Origin: JAHEDT01 sp963825615 | GTDB taxonomy: Bacteria > Desulfobacterota > Desulfuromonadia > Desulfuromonadales > BM103 | Direction: 5' to 3' | Length of the DNA stretch: 64,000 bases | Assembly (NCBI GenBank): GCA_963825615.1 | Contig: CAWGTV010000008.1 | Span: 186,001-250,000 of the forward strand | Part shown: piece after piece, positions 50,519 to 58,239 of the stretch | Position numbering within the stretch: the first letter of the stretch is position 1 | How the letters are laid out: each line of letters starts with the position of its first letter | Program-made: the position numbers and the translations under genes | The notes under the pieces: model-generated | The model's input: only the letters and a program-made list of their open reading frames with translations | Told to the model about the DNA's origin: nothing | Databases searched by the model: none

Positions 50519-50572
50519 CCGACAGTTTTTGTCGGGCATTTGACCCTGGTCATGTTTTTGGCCAGGGTTTTT
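50519..50572 (+). promoter_or_regulatory. tandem leader hairpins, the second terminator-like
   Basis: Hairpin 1 is CCGACA/TGTCGG (50519-50535). Hairpin 2 is CCCTGGTC/GGCCAGGG (50544-50567) with TTTTT after it, 45 bases before the ATG at 50617. It could attenuate the operon. The loops do not match ANTAR targets. Confidence 0.5.
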
Positions 50573-50616
50573 GCTTATTCTGAGCTCAACAAGACTGAAA
50601 AAAGGAGCTTTCAGGT

Positions 50617-50856
50617 ATGAACTTAAAGAACGGCATCGGCGAACAAGCCATTAACAAAACCATCGAAGAGCATCCTGCCATCGGCGAAATTTTACAGAAA
50701 TACGATATTGGCTGCGTGACATGTGGAGTCGGTATCTGCCTGGTCAAGGATGTCGTTTCGATTCATGCATTAGGCGACGAGATCGAAGCGATGATCGGGC
50801 AGGAAATCAACACCTATCTTGAAACAGTCAACGCAAATAAAGGAGAAGCAGCATGA
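50617..50856 (+). CDS. small DUF1858/ScdA_N-like protein
   Basis: This 79-residue protein has the pattern of the ScdA_N/DUF1858 fold: HPAIGEILQKYDIGCVTCGVG (residues about 19-39, given here in 21 characters as HPAIGEILQKY and DIGCVTCGVG). The CVTCGVGIC motif offers three Cys. Such domains occur in RIC/YtfE iron-center repair proteins together with hemerythrin domains. AAAGGAGC precedes ATG. It overlaps the next gene by 4 bases (ATGA) and starts an operon with Fe-S, hemerythrin and cytochrome-like genes. Confidence 0.7.
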   Translation: MNLKNGIGEQAINKTIEEHPAIGEILQKYDIGCVTCGVGICLVKDVVSIHALGDEIEAMIGQEINTYLETVNANKGEAA

Positions 50857-51311
50857 GTGCACTCGCATGTGGATGCCCGGACGCCAACGTCCGTACCATC
50901 GAAAAAAACGAAACTAAAGAAACCGTATATACCGACAGTCGTCCATCTGAACTGCGTCAATGGCCTACCCAGTTACACCTGGTGCCTCCAAGTGCACCCT
51001 ACTTGCAAAACGCACATCTACTGATTGCTGCCGACTGCGTCCCATTTGCCTACGCCGACTTCCATAAGGATTTCATCAAGGATCGTGTACTGGTTAATGC
51101 CTGCCCGAAACTGGATGACACCAGCCCGTATGTCGAAAAGCTGGCGGCGATCATCGCTCAGAACGACATCCAGTCCGTCACCGTGACGATCATGGAGGTC
51201 CCTTGCTGTCGAGGTATGGCGATGTTCGCGCAGCAGGCGATCGCCCAGTCAGGCAAGGACGTTCCTCTTGAGATTGCCGTCATCGGGATTGACGGGACGA
51301 GAAAGGCTTAA
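50853..51311 (+). CDS. stand-alone C-terminal domain of ferredoxin-linked Fe-S oxidoreductase family
   Basis: This 152-residue protein matches the C-terminal part of a family of ferredoxin-domain proteins seen in anaerobes: SELRQWPTQLHLVPPSAPYL, then ADCVPFAYADFHKDF, CPKLDD and MEVPCCRGM. The N-terminal CGCP motif is present, but the two-cluster ferredoxin domain usually in front is missing. Several conserved Cys could bind a cluster. It is co-transcribed with the DUF1858-like and hemerythrin genes. The exact reaction is unknown. Confidence 0.7.
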   Translation: MSALACGCPDANVRTIEKNETKETVYTDSRPSELRQWPTQLHLVPPSAPYLQNAHLLIAADCVPFAYADFHKDFIKDRVLVNACPKLDDTSPYVEKLAAIIAQNDIQSVTVTIMEVPCCRGMAMFAQQAIAQSGKDVPLEIAVIGIDGTRKA

Positions 51312-51315
51312 AGAG

Positions 51316-51870
51316 ATGAAAGCCAACGTAACCCAGCTGATGGTGAACGAACATAAACTGATCCTTCGCATGATTGACCTAGTTGAAAAAAACACCGAAC
51401 TTCTGGAACAGGGGAAGTTTCGCAACTGGCAATTTTATCTCGACGCAGTAGACTTCATTCGCAACTATGCAGATCATTTTCACCATGCCAAAGAAGAAGA
51501 TGTGTTGTTTATTGAGCTGGTTAAAAATGGTATGCCGGAAAAACACTCCCCGATCGAGGCGATGCATATGGAACATGATCAGGGGCGCACTTACGTGCGA
51601 GCCATGGAAGAAGCCGCTCAGAAAGCTCTCGATGGCGAGACCGGCCAAATTGTAATTATTGCAGAGAACGCAAAGGGTTATGCTGCTCTTTTGAGAGGAC
51701 ACATCGAGAAAGAGGATGGCATCCTCTATCCGTTAGCGGAAAGAATCCTTCCGGAAGAAATCAGGGAGCGGATGTTGGCAGCCTATGTCTGTGTGGAATC
51801 TAAGGCACCAGGACTGGAAGACAAATATCGCAAGCTTGTCGAAGGTTATGAACAACAGGTTACTGCCTGA
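51316..51870 (+). CDS. hemerythrin-like di-iron protein
   Basis: This 184-residue four-helix protein has the hemerythrin HHE ligands: NEHKLI, YADHFHHAKEED, MEHDQGRTY and LRGHIEKEDGILYPLAE. Such proteins bind O2 or NO at a di-iron site, or help repair iron centers. I chose ATG 51316, with AAAGAG just upstream. The gene starts 4 bases after the stop of the previous one, so both are in one operon. Confidence 0.85.
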   Translation: MKANVTQLMVNEHKLILRMIDLVEKNTELLEQGKFRNWQFYLDAVDFIRNYADHFHHAKEEDVLFIELVKNGMPEKHSPIEAMHMEHDQGRTYVRAMEEAAQKALDGETGQIVIIAENAKGYAALLRGHIEKEDGILYPLAERILPEEIRERMLAAYVCVESKAPGLEDKYRKLVEGYEQQVTA

Positions 51871-51902
51871 TTTGAAAAATGAAGATCAGTTGAAAGGTGA
51901 CT

Positions 51903-52844
51903 ATGACTTTTACTGCTCCAAGTAACCAAATACTCAAGGCCCTGCTTACAGGAGTATTTTTCATTTTGCTTACTGTCAGCAACCTGTTCGCAACAGAAGA
52001 GTATGCGGAGCAAGTCGGAGTAGAATGCAATGTCTGTCACTTGGATCCTTCCGGGGGTGGCGAGTTGACCGCAGAGGGGCAAGGTTATGCCCTGTCGCTG
52101 GGTTTGATCGAGCCAACAGCCAATGGTGATGCCGGGAAGGCTCTTCCATCAAACCTCTTTCACTTTGTTGTAGGTTACTTGCACATCCTATTCGGTTTCT
52201 TCTGGTTTGGCACCATTCTTTATGTCCATCTGATCCTCAAGCCGGCCTACGCATCGCGGGGCCTGCCACGTGGGGAAATCAAGCTCGGCCTTGTGTCCAT
52301 AGTGGTGATGGGTGTGACGGGTGTGATTTTATTCAGCTACCGAGTCCCTGACACCTCGATTCTTCTCACGACCCGTTTCGGCATTCTGCTACTGATAAAA
52401 ATCGCTCTCTACCTGATCATGGTGTGCTCCGCGCTATTCGCAGTGTTTGTCCTTGGACCACGTTTACGTCGGAAGCGATTTCAAGAGGGAACAACAGATG
52501 ACGGTGCCATGACATTGGAGCAGCTCACTCAATTCGATGGCAAAGATGACCGAAAAGCCTACTTTGCCTATCAGGGTGACATCTATGATGCGACAGGCAG
52601 CCCGTTGTGGAAGAACGGTAAACACATGGGACGTCATCAGGCTGGTTGTGATCTGACAGAGGTTCTAAGTCAGGCTCCTCACGGTGAGGACAAGGTCAAA
52701 GAATTGAAGAAAGTCGGTACATTGATAGTCGAGGAAAATCAAAAGATGTCGCCACCGCAGAAAGTTTTCTACACGATGGCATACTTGAACCTGAGTTTTG
52801 TCCTGCTGATCATTTTGGTTCTTGCTTGCTGGAGATGGTGGTAA
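51903..52844 (+). CDS. membrane protein with heme-c-like motif, CopD-like helices and cytochrome b5-like domain
   Basis: This 313-residue protein has a signal segment, then CNVCH (about residue 42) with LDPSGGGELTAEG, a c-type heme site. About four membrane helices follow (about 80-195) and resemble CopD-like or di-heme membrane proteins. A soluble cytochrome b5-like domain comes next (LTQFDGKDDRKAYFAYQGDIYD, given here as LTQFDGKDDRK and AYFAYQGDIYD; KHMGRHQAGCDL), then a last helix. The mixed heme architecture suggests electron transfer across the membrane to a periplasmic or b5-like site. The ATG at 51903 follows AAAGGTG. Confidence 0.65.
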   Translation: MTFTAPSNQILKALLTGVFFILLTVSNLFATEEYAEQVGVECNVCHLDPSGGGELTAEGQGYALSLGLIEPTANGDAGKALPSNLFHFVVGYLHILFGFFWFGTILYVHLILKPAYASRGLPRGEIKLGLVSIVVMGVTGVILFSYRVPDTSILLTTRFGILLLIKIALYLIMVCSALFAVFVLGPRLRRKRFQEGTTDDGAMTLEQLTQFDGKDDRKAYFAYQGDIYDATGSPLWKNGKHMGRHQAGCDLTEVLSQAPHGEDKVKELKKVGTLIVEENQKMSPPQKVFYTMAYLNLSFVLLIILVLACWRWW

Positions 52845-52875
52845 CCCACTTTTACTTGTATCAAATGAGGTTTTT

Positions 52876-53358
52876 ATGACAAAGCAAGCGCGCGGATGTT
52901 TCACTTTTGACGCGGCATGTGATGCAGCTATTGAGATGGGGACGCTGATTTTTCAGAACTTTGTGCAAGCCGTTCGTATCGTCAAGGGTAAGGCCGCCAA
53001 TGAGATTATCCAAGAGGCCGCATCAGTAAGGCTTGGCATAAAACATCAACTTGAGGCTGCGGCTCTCAAGGGGGGCATTGATGAGCAGGAGGTGAAAGGC
53101 GCCGTTCCCATTATGAACCTTGCAGAAAGAATTCGTTGTTGCGATCTGCACTCGATCGGGGCTAGTGCAAGCAACCGCAAGACTCTGGCTTACGCGACCC
53201 ATATGTCAAAAGATGCCTTGGAGTTCTATCGATCAATGGCTGAACAGTGCAGTGGCGCCCCAATGGCCACACGCTTTAATGCTCTCGGTGATGACCAGAC
53301 GCGTTATCTACAGGAGCTTGAAGATACCTATGAAGGGTATTTTTTGACCGAAGGTTGA
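52876..53358 (+). CDS. ferritin-like (VIT/rubrerythrin-type) protein
   Basis: This 160-residue helical protein begins MTKQARGCFTF. Helix pairs AACDAAIEMGTLIFQNF and YATHMSKDALEFYRSMAEQC fit a ferritin-like bundle with scattered Glu/His that could bind iron. A family name cannot be fixed by eye. The start ATG 52876 has TGAGG upstream. It is the fifth gene of the iron/Fe-S cluster. Confidence 0.55.
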   Translation: MTKQARGCFTFDAACDAAIEMGTLIFQNFVQAVRIVKGKAANEIIQEAASVRLGIKHQLEAAALKGGIDEQEVKGAVPIMNLAERIRCCDLHSIGASASNRKTLAYATHMSKDALEFYRSMAEQCSGAPMATRFNALGDDQTRYLQELEDTYEGYFLTEG

Positions 53359-53382
53359 TTACTTTAAAGCGAGATTTTCACC

Positions 53383-53664
53383 ATGGATTTTATGATCACG
53401 AATAATCAATTAGCAGGACATTTTGAGATTGCACAAGATGGGAGTACGGCCATTCTTGAATATATAGTAACAGGTGGCCTGATGACTTTTGTTCACACAG
53501 AAGTCCCGGAAAACCTTGGAGGAAAAGGTTTTGGAGTGAAGCTGGTTAAATTTGCCCTTGAATATGCAAAGCGGAACAACTTGCAAGTTGTCGCGCACTG
53601 TGAGTTTGCTCATAGCTATATTTTGCGTCACAAGAAATATTCACCGTTGCTTAGCAGCAAGTAA
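53383..53664 (+). CDS. YjdJ-type GNAT N-acetyltransferase
   Basis: This 93-residue protein is the small GNAT type: TFVHTEVPENLGGKGFGVKL, the acetyl-CoA loop (GGKGFG), then HCEFAHSYILRHKKYSPLL. It probably acetylates a small molecule or protein; the substrate is unknown. It ends the cluster and lies 58 bases before repeat copy 2. Confidence 0.85.
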   Translation: MDFMITNNQLAGHFEIAQDGSTAILEYIVTGGLMTFVHTEVPENLGGKGFGVKLVKFALEYAKRNNLQVVAHCEFAHSYILRHKKYSPLLSSK

Positions 53665-53722
53665 ATAGCTCGAACATGATTAGGATGCGTCTTAACAGGA
53701 CTTAACTCTCAAAGCCATCGCT

Positions 53723-53760
53723 CCCGTGCCCATTATCGTCCGGCTGGGTGAACCATAAAT
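53723..53760 (+). repeat. diverged 38-base repeat, copy 2
   Basis: This copy aligns without gaps to 50297-50334 (28 of 38 identical). Its end GGGTGAACCATAAA is a weaker tRNA-like end. A terminator follows 2 bases later. Confidence 0.5.
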
Positions 53761-53762
53761 GC

Positions 53763-53802
53763 AAAGGGCTTACAAGTTTAATGACTTGTAAGCCCTTTTT
53801 CT
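53763..53802 (+). terminator. intrinsic terminator
   Basis: AAAGGGCTTACAAG-TTTAATGA-CTTGTAAGCCCTTTTT, a perfect stem of about 14 bp with T-run. Confidence 0.92.
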
Positions 53803-53852
53803 TTGCCATGGATTGTCACGTCCTTCTCAAGGCAGGGATGCATTTTCCCGGT

Positions 53853-54060
53853 CTATCCCATTTCACCAAAGACCATCTGCCGTAACTTCGTGATGTCACG
53901 CAATAGCGGGGCACCTAAGATGCAACTGTATTCCCGGCTGAACTGCAAGGGACTTTCGTATCCAAGACGGAACGCTGCGGTTGCTGCCTCGAGACGTTCA
54001 ACCAGCAGGCAGCAGAGGATTTCCCTCTGAATGATCGGTCTATCGGTTTGCGCTCTTGCA
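53853..54060 (-). pseudogene. AraC-family regulator remnant with internal deletion
   Basis: The minus-strand frame ending at 53853 reads ...TDRPIIQREILCCLLVERL, then EAATAAFRLGYESPLQFSRE, YSCILGAPLLRDI and a stop. The second part is the C-terminal HTH of AraC regulators. QREILCCLL resembles the end of the AraC_N arm. About 100 residues between these parts are missing. The upstream end is uncertain. AraC regulators of the YqhC type sit beside alcohol dehydrogenase and aldo/keto reductase genes, and both lie just downstream here. Confidence 0.65.
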
Positions 54061-54115
54061 GGAGTAGGATATGCTCATCAACAAGGAGAAGCTAACAGGT
54101 GAAAGGAGAAAATCA

Positions 54116-55120
54116 GTGCAAACACGCAAACTAGGCAAGAGTGGCCTCGAGGTTTCGTCTCTGGGTTTAGGCTGCATGGGGATGAGCTTTTCCTACGGCC
54201 CGCCCAAGGACAAGCAGGAGATGACCGTGCTGCTGCGAACGGCCGTGGAACGAGGGATCACTTTTTTTGACACCGCCGAGGTCTACGGCCCTTTCATCAA
54301 CGAGGAGCTGGTCGGCGAGGCGCTCGCGCCAGTGCGTAATAAGGTGGTGATCGCCACCAAGTTCGGCTTCAACACCAAGGTCGACCCCCGCAATCCCAAA
54401 CCCGGCGAGTCACCCCTGAACAGCCGGCCGGGGCATATCAAGGAGGTCGCCGAGGCCGCCCTCAAACGTCTCAGGACTGACGTGATCGACCTGTTTTACC
54501 AACACCGCGTTGACCCGGCTGTGCCGATAGAAGAAGTCGCGGGGGCAGTCAAGGATCTCATCAAGGCAGGGAAAGTCAAGCACTTCGGCCTCTCCGAAGC
54601 CGGGGTGCAAACCATTCGCCGTGCCCACGCCATCCAGCCGGTAACCGCATTACAGAGCGAATACTCGCTGTGGTGGCGCAAGCCCGAAGACGAGGTCATC
54701 CCGACCCTTGAAGAACTCGGCATCGGCCTGGTCCCGTATAGCCCGCTTGGCAAAGGTTTCCTGACCGGCAATATCGATGCGAACGCCACCTTCGGTAGCG
54801 ACGACTTCAGAAGCAAGCTGCCCCGCTTTGCGCCAGAAGCCCTGAAGGCGAACCAGGAACTGGTCGAGCTCCTCTCATCCATTTCGGCCGAGAAGCATTC
54901 AACCCCGGCCCAGATCGCCTTGGCCTGGCTGTTGGCCCAGAAACCGTGGATCGTGCCTATTCCGGGGACAACCAAGTTGAGCCGACTGAACGAGAACATC
55001 GGCGCAGTGGCCATCGAACTCACTGCTGAGGACCTGCGTGAGATTGACAACGCTGCCGAGGAGGTCAAAGTTGTAGGGGCACGGTACCCGGAAGCTATCG
55101 AAAAAATGACCGGGCTGTAA
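54116..55120 (+). CDS. aldo/keto reductase
   Basis: This 334-residue NADPH-dependent reductase has the AKR barrel with Asp and Tyr in FFDTAEVYGP, Lys in VIATKFGF and His in FYQHRVDP. It also has GKVKHFGLSEAG and IPGTTKLSRLNEN for cofactor binding. It probably reduces aldehydes. I chose a GTG at 54116 (M-QTRKLGKSGLEVSS), with AAAGGAGA 8 bases upstream, instead of ATG 54071, whose extra 15 residues do not fit the family. Confidence 0.9.
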   Translation: MQTRKLGKSGLEVSSLGLGCMGMSFSYGPPKDKQEMTVLLRTAVERGITFFDTAEVYGPFINEELVGEALAPVRNKVVIATKFGFNTKVDPRNPKPGESPLNSRPGHIKEVAEAALKRLRTDVIDLFYQHRVDPAVPIEEVAGAVKDLIKAGKVKHFGLSEAGVQTIRRAHAIQPVTALQSEYSLWWRKPEDEVIPTLEELGIGLVPYSPLGKGFLTGNIDANATFGSDDFRSKLPRFAPEALKANQELVELLSSISAEKHSTPAQIALAWLLAQKPWIVPIPGTTKLSRLNENIGAVAIELTAEDLREIDNAAEEVKVVGARYPEAIEKMTGL

Positions 55121-55148
55121 CCAACGAACACGATTAAGGAGAACTACC

Positions 55149-56210
55149 ATGTTTAACGCCAAAGCCTATTCTGCCGCCAGCGCCACAGCAAAGCTGACTT
55201 CCAACACCATCCCGCGCCGCGACATCACCGAACGCGACGTGCAAATCGAGATTCTTTACTGCGGCATCTGCCACTCCGACCTGCACACGGCGCGCAACGA
55301 GTGGAGCAGCGTAATGCCCACGACCTACCCCTGCGTCCCGGGTCACGAGATTGTCGGTCGGGTCACTGCGGTCGGTTCGGCTGTCAGCGACTTCAAAACC
55401 GGCAACGTAGTCGGGGTCGGCTGCCTGGTCGATTCAGACCACAGCTGCCCGGCCTGCCAGGACAACGTCGAGCAGTTCTGTCCCAACGCCACCTTCACTT
55501 ACAACTCGCCGGACAAGCACGGCACGGCACCGGTTACTTATGGGGGTTACTCGGAAAGCATCGTCGTCGATAAGGACTTCGTCCTGCGCGTCCCCACCAA
55601 CCTTGACCTGGCAGGAGTGGCGCCATTGTTGTGTGCGGGAATCACGACCTACTCGCCAATTCGTCGCTGGGGTGATATCAAGGACAAAAAAGTTGGCGTG
55701 GTCGGTCTCGGCGGCCTCGGCCACATGGGGGTCAAGTTCGCCAGGGCGTTCGGAGCCCATGTGTCAGTATTCACAACTTCACCAAGCAAAAGGGAAGATG
55801 CCTTACGCCTTGGAGCCCATGAAGTGATCATCTCGAAGCATGCCGAGGAGATGAAGGCACACGCCGGCAGCTTCGACTTTATCCTCGACACTGTCGCCGC
55901 CGATCACGATATCAACGCCTACCTCGGCATGCTTACCCTCGACGGCAACCTGACCTTGGTCGGTGCACCGGAGACGCCGCTGCAGGTCTCGGCCTTCGCC
56001 CTGATCTTCGGCCGCAAGAACCTTTCCGGCTCGCTGATCGGCGGCATCAAGGAGACCCAGGAGATGCTCGACTTCTGCGGTCAGCACAACATCACCTCCG
56101 ATGTCGAAGTGATCCCGATCCAGAAGGTTAATGAAGCATATGAGCGGCTATTGAAATCGGACGTAAAGTATCGCTTCTCCATCGATATGGCTTCGTTCAA
56201 ATTAGAGTAA
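55149..56210 (+). CDS. zinc-dependent NAD(P) alcohol dehydrogenase (CAD/YahK type)
   Basis: This 353-residue medium-chain dehydrogenase has catalytic-zinc ligands (CGICHSDLH, PGHEIVG and CAGIT), the structural zinc cysteines (SCPACQDNVEQFC) and the Rossmann motif GLGGLGHMGV. It belongs to the cinnamyl-alcohol/YahK-like group that reduces aldehydes with NADPH. It is 28 bases after the aldo/keto reductase, so the two are an aldehyde-detoxifying operon. Confidence 0.92.
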   Translation: MFNAKAYSAASATAKLTSNTIPRRDITERDVQIEILYCGICHSDLHTARNEWSSVMPTTYPCVPGHEIVGRVTAVGSAVSDFKTGNVVGVGCLVDSDHSCPACQDNVEQFCPNATFTYNSPDKHGTAPVTYGGYSESIVVDKDFVLRVPTNLDLAGVAPLLCAGITTYSPIRRWGDIKDKKVGVVGLGGLGHMGVKFARAFGAHVSVFTTSPSKREDALRLGAHEVIISKHAEEMKAHAGSFDFILDTVAADHDINAYLGMLTLDGNLTLVGAPETPLQVSAFALIFGRKNLSGSLIGGIKETQEMLDFCGQHNITSDVEVIPIQKVNEAYERLLKSDVKYRFSIDMASFKLE

Positions 56211-56295
56211 ACAAACGTCGAAGGGGCAGGGGCATCCGGCGGCCTCACCTATTATTTCAAGAGGCTCCTCCCATCCTCCCAGTGCCCAGGAGTGC

Positions 56296-56342
56296 AAGAC
56301 AGAGGGCCTACAGCATTGTTGCAGTAGTCCCTCTGTCTTTGC
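56296..56342. terminator. terminator between the adh and mgtE genes
   Basis: AAGACAGAGGG and CCCTCTGTCTT are joined by a 22-base inner region with a further CTAC/GTAG pairing; TTTG follows. It serves the plus-strand operon. Confidence 0.7.
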
Positions 56343-56466
56343 CCCTCAGCGTTCTCTTTTAACGAACGCCTGAATCAGCTTGCCAAGAGCACGGCATAAG
56401 CAACATGGCCCTCGTACAAAAGATCCGCCTAAAGCCCTGATTAAGTCCCATTTCCCCCAGTTTTCA

Positions 56467-57852
56467 CTAGCCCAATTTCGGCAGGATGGCAGTGGCAAAA
56501 CTGAGGACGAAAAAAAAGCCGCACATGTCTGTCACCGTGGTCAACAAAGGACCGGACACCAAGGCGGGATCCATCTTATGCCTTTTGAGCAGTAACGGCA
56601 GGAGTCCACCGAGAGTCACCGCGACAATTGTATTCGCTGCCAGTGCGCCACCGACCACCAGGCCGAGGTAGGGGTTCCCCTTCCACAGGTAGGCCACGCC
56701 GCCGAGAAGAACCCCTAGGGCCAGCCCGTTCAGGACACCAAGGGCAGCTTCCTTCCTCATGACCCTCAGCAACTCGTTGGGCCTCACCAGTCCCAGCGAA
56801 AGCTCACGCATGCTGACGGCGACGGCCTGGTTGCCGCTGCAACCACTCATGTCGCTGACCATGGGTAGAAAGACCGCCAAGGTAATGGCGGCGGCTAGCG
56901 TATCTTGATACAGAGCGATGACGCTGGCGGCAATGATGTTGAGCACAATATTCAAGCTCAACCAGGAGAGGCGTCGCCCGGACCGGTTAAGCAATGGCAT
57001 GGTCCGGAACTCCTCCCCACCGATGATCCCACTAAAGCCAAGGAACTGCCTGACGGTTCTCTCCCTGCGGGCCTCTTCGACCGATTCGGGGAGGACGACA
57101 CCGACCATGCAACCCTCACTGTCGACGATCGGCACACCGAAGAGAGCATGCTCCTCGAAAAATTCCCGCAATTCATCAAGACGGCTTTCGACGGTAAGCT
57201 TCAGCGGGTTGCGAATCATGATACTGTCTAACGTCGCACTGCGTTTTGGGAAGAGGAGATCGTGCATGCGGAGAACGCCGATCAAACGTTCGTCGTTGTC
57301 AGTAACATAGAAATACTGCACGTGATAATCGGCGTAGGTTTCCCGGTTTTCCTGAAGATCTTTAAGAACTTCGGCGATGGTTCTACCTGCGGGGAAGCTC
57401 AGGTATTCGGAGATCATCAGGCCGCCGGCGGTATCCGCAGGGTAGGCCATAAACTGCCTGGCCTCGTGGGCGTCGTCTGGATTCATCTGCTCCAGAATCG
57501 CCTCGGCATCCTCTGCATCCATCTCACCGAGCAGGTCGACGAGGTGGTCACTGTCAAGTTCCTCGAGAATTGCTGCGGCTTGCTCCGGGGGAAGCTCTTC
57601 AATGAGATCAGCGGCCTGGGCATCTGAAATGTCTTCTATGATTTCAGCGGCATCCGAGGGTGTCAGCAGTTGAAACAGTCGCCCCTGGTTATCTGCACTG
57701 AGCCTCGAGATGGCCCGCGCTGTCTCGGTTGGGCTCATCTGGTCGATGTACGCAAACAACGCGACAGCGTCGCCAGCATCAATCAATGCTTGGATGTTTT
57801 CCCACGGACGTTCGGACAAGACAGATGGATCAAAAATCGGGGCCGTATCCAT
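56467..57852 (-). CDS. mgtE: magnesium transporter MgtE
   Basis: This 461-residue Mg2+ channel has the acidic superhelical N domain (about 20-130; DAADLIEELPPEQAA-like repeats with DAAEIIEDI), two CBS domains (about 135-260) and five membrane helices at the C-terminus (MVSDMSGCSGNQAVAV, the pore helix). Mg2+ binding between N and CBS domains closes the channel. No M-box riboswitch is seen in its leader. Confidence 0.95.
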   Translation of the reverse strand: MDTAPIFDPSVLSERPWENIQALIDAGDAVALFAYIDQMSPTETARAISRLSADNQGRLFQLLTPSDAAEIIEDISDAQAADLIEELPPEQAAAILEELDSDHLVDLLGEMDAEDAEAILEQMNPDDAHEARQFMAYPADTAGGLMISEYLSFPAGRTIAEVLKDLQENRETYADYHVQYFYVTDNDERLIGVLRMHDLLFPKRSATLDSIMIRNPLKLTVESRLDELREFFEEHALFGVPIVDSEGCMVGVVLPESVEEARRERTVRQFLGFSGIIGGEEFRTMPLLNRSGRRLSWLSLNIVLNIIAASVIALYQDTLAAAITLAVFLPMVSDMSGCSGNQAVAVSMRELSLGLVRPNELLRVMRKEAALGVLNGLALGVLLGGVAYLWKGNPYLGLVVGGALAANTIVAVTLGGLLPLLLKRHKMDPALVSGPLLTTVTDMCGFFFVLSFATAILPKLG

Positions 57853-57982
57853 AGCGTATAAGCTTTCATTTAATGGAGGGAGACCAGCAGATAACTGCCA
57901 CAGAGTTGCTATATACTATGCCGCATTGGAAGGCGGCAGGCAAGCAGGGGCAGTTTTGGAAAGACCGCAAAGCACCATTCAT

Positions 57983-58183
57983 TCAGCGAAAACCCTCTTG
58001 CGCACAGAGGAGATGATCATGGTCGTAGAAGACGACATCGCCTGAGGTAAGGGCATCGAGCATAAGGTTTCGCACGCCATCACATCAGGACCGGGCATCC
58101 CTCCCGCTAGGGATTTCCAATGGGCCTTTGGCATTATAGGGTTCAAATTTGCAACCTCCACAGCCGTGCCCGGCAACAACCAC
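57983..58183 (-). other. possible small UGA-containing ORF (selenoprotein candidate or remnant)
   Basis: From a GTG at 58183 the frame reads MVVAGHGCGGCKFEPYNAKG..., reaches TGA at 58085-58087 (context DARS-UGA-CDGVRN), and continues ALTSGDVVFYDHDHLLCAQ to a stop at 57983. Both sides look like real protein, and the TGA is followed by Cys, as in Sec-Cys motifs. There is no good ribosome site, and the hairpin after the TGA (8 bp with a bulge) lacks G at the loop start. It may be the end of a decayed gene. I recognise no family. Confidence 0.35.
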
Positions 58184-58198
58184 TTTGGGGAGTCATAC

Positions 58199-58239
58199 AC
58201 ATAAATGGCCTGCAGTCGTTTACTGCAGGTCATTTATGT
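58199..58239. repeat. 18-bp inverted repeat
   Basis: ACATAAATGGCCTGCAGT and ACTGCAGGTCATTTATGT pair with one mismatch around a 5-base loop. It has no T-run. It lies just upstream of the small minus-strand ORF. The rest of 57853-58640 is non-coding as far as I can see and AT-rich at 58380-58560. Confidence 0.7.

Larger units (their letters stand above)
50126..50616. other. 491-base intergenic region with repeat and hairpins
   Basis: No gene is supported. The region holds a small AAGTCC-TGA-GGACTT hairpin (50252-50266), the 38-base repeat copy (50297-50334), its terminator (50338-50372) and the leader hairpins of the next operon (50519-50572). The promoter for the operon starting at 50617 should lie between about 50380 and 50520. 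Confidence 0.6.

Noticed and set aside
50519..50572. ANTAR-type antitermination target
   Set aside because: Loops are 5 and 8 bases instead of 6, without the A1/G4 pattern.
53803..54030. 75-residue plus-strand ORF
   Set aside because: The opposite strand carries a recognisable AraC C-terminus, which explains this sequence better.
57853..58050. M-box magnesium riboswitch before mgtE
   Set aside because: The leader lacks the conserved M-box words; only unrelated sequence is seen.
57979..58233. 84-residue minus-strand ORF
   Set aside because: It overlaps the better-looking UGA frame, starts inside the palindrome and shows no protein-like pattern.
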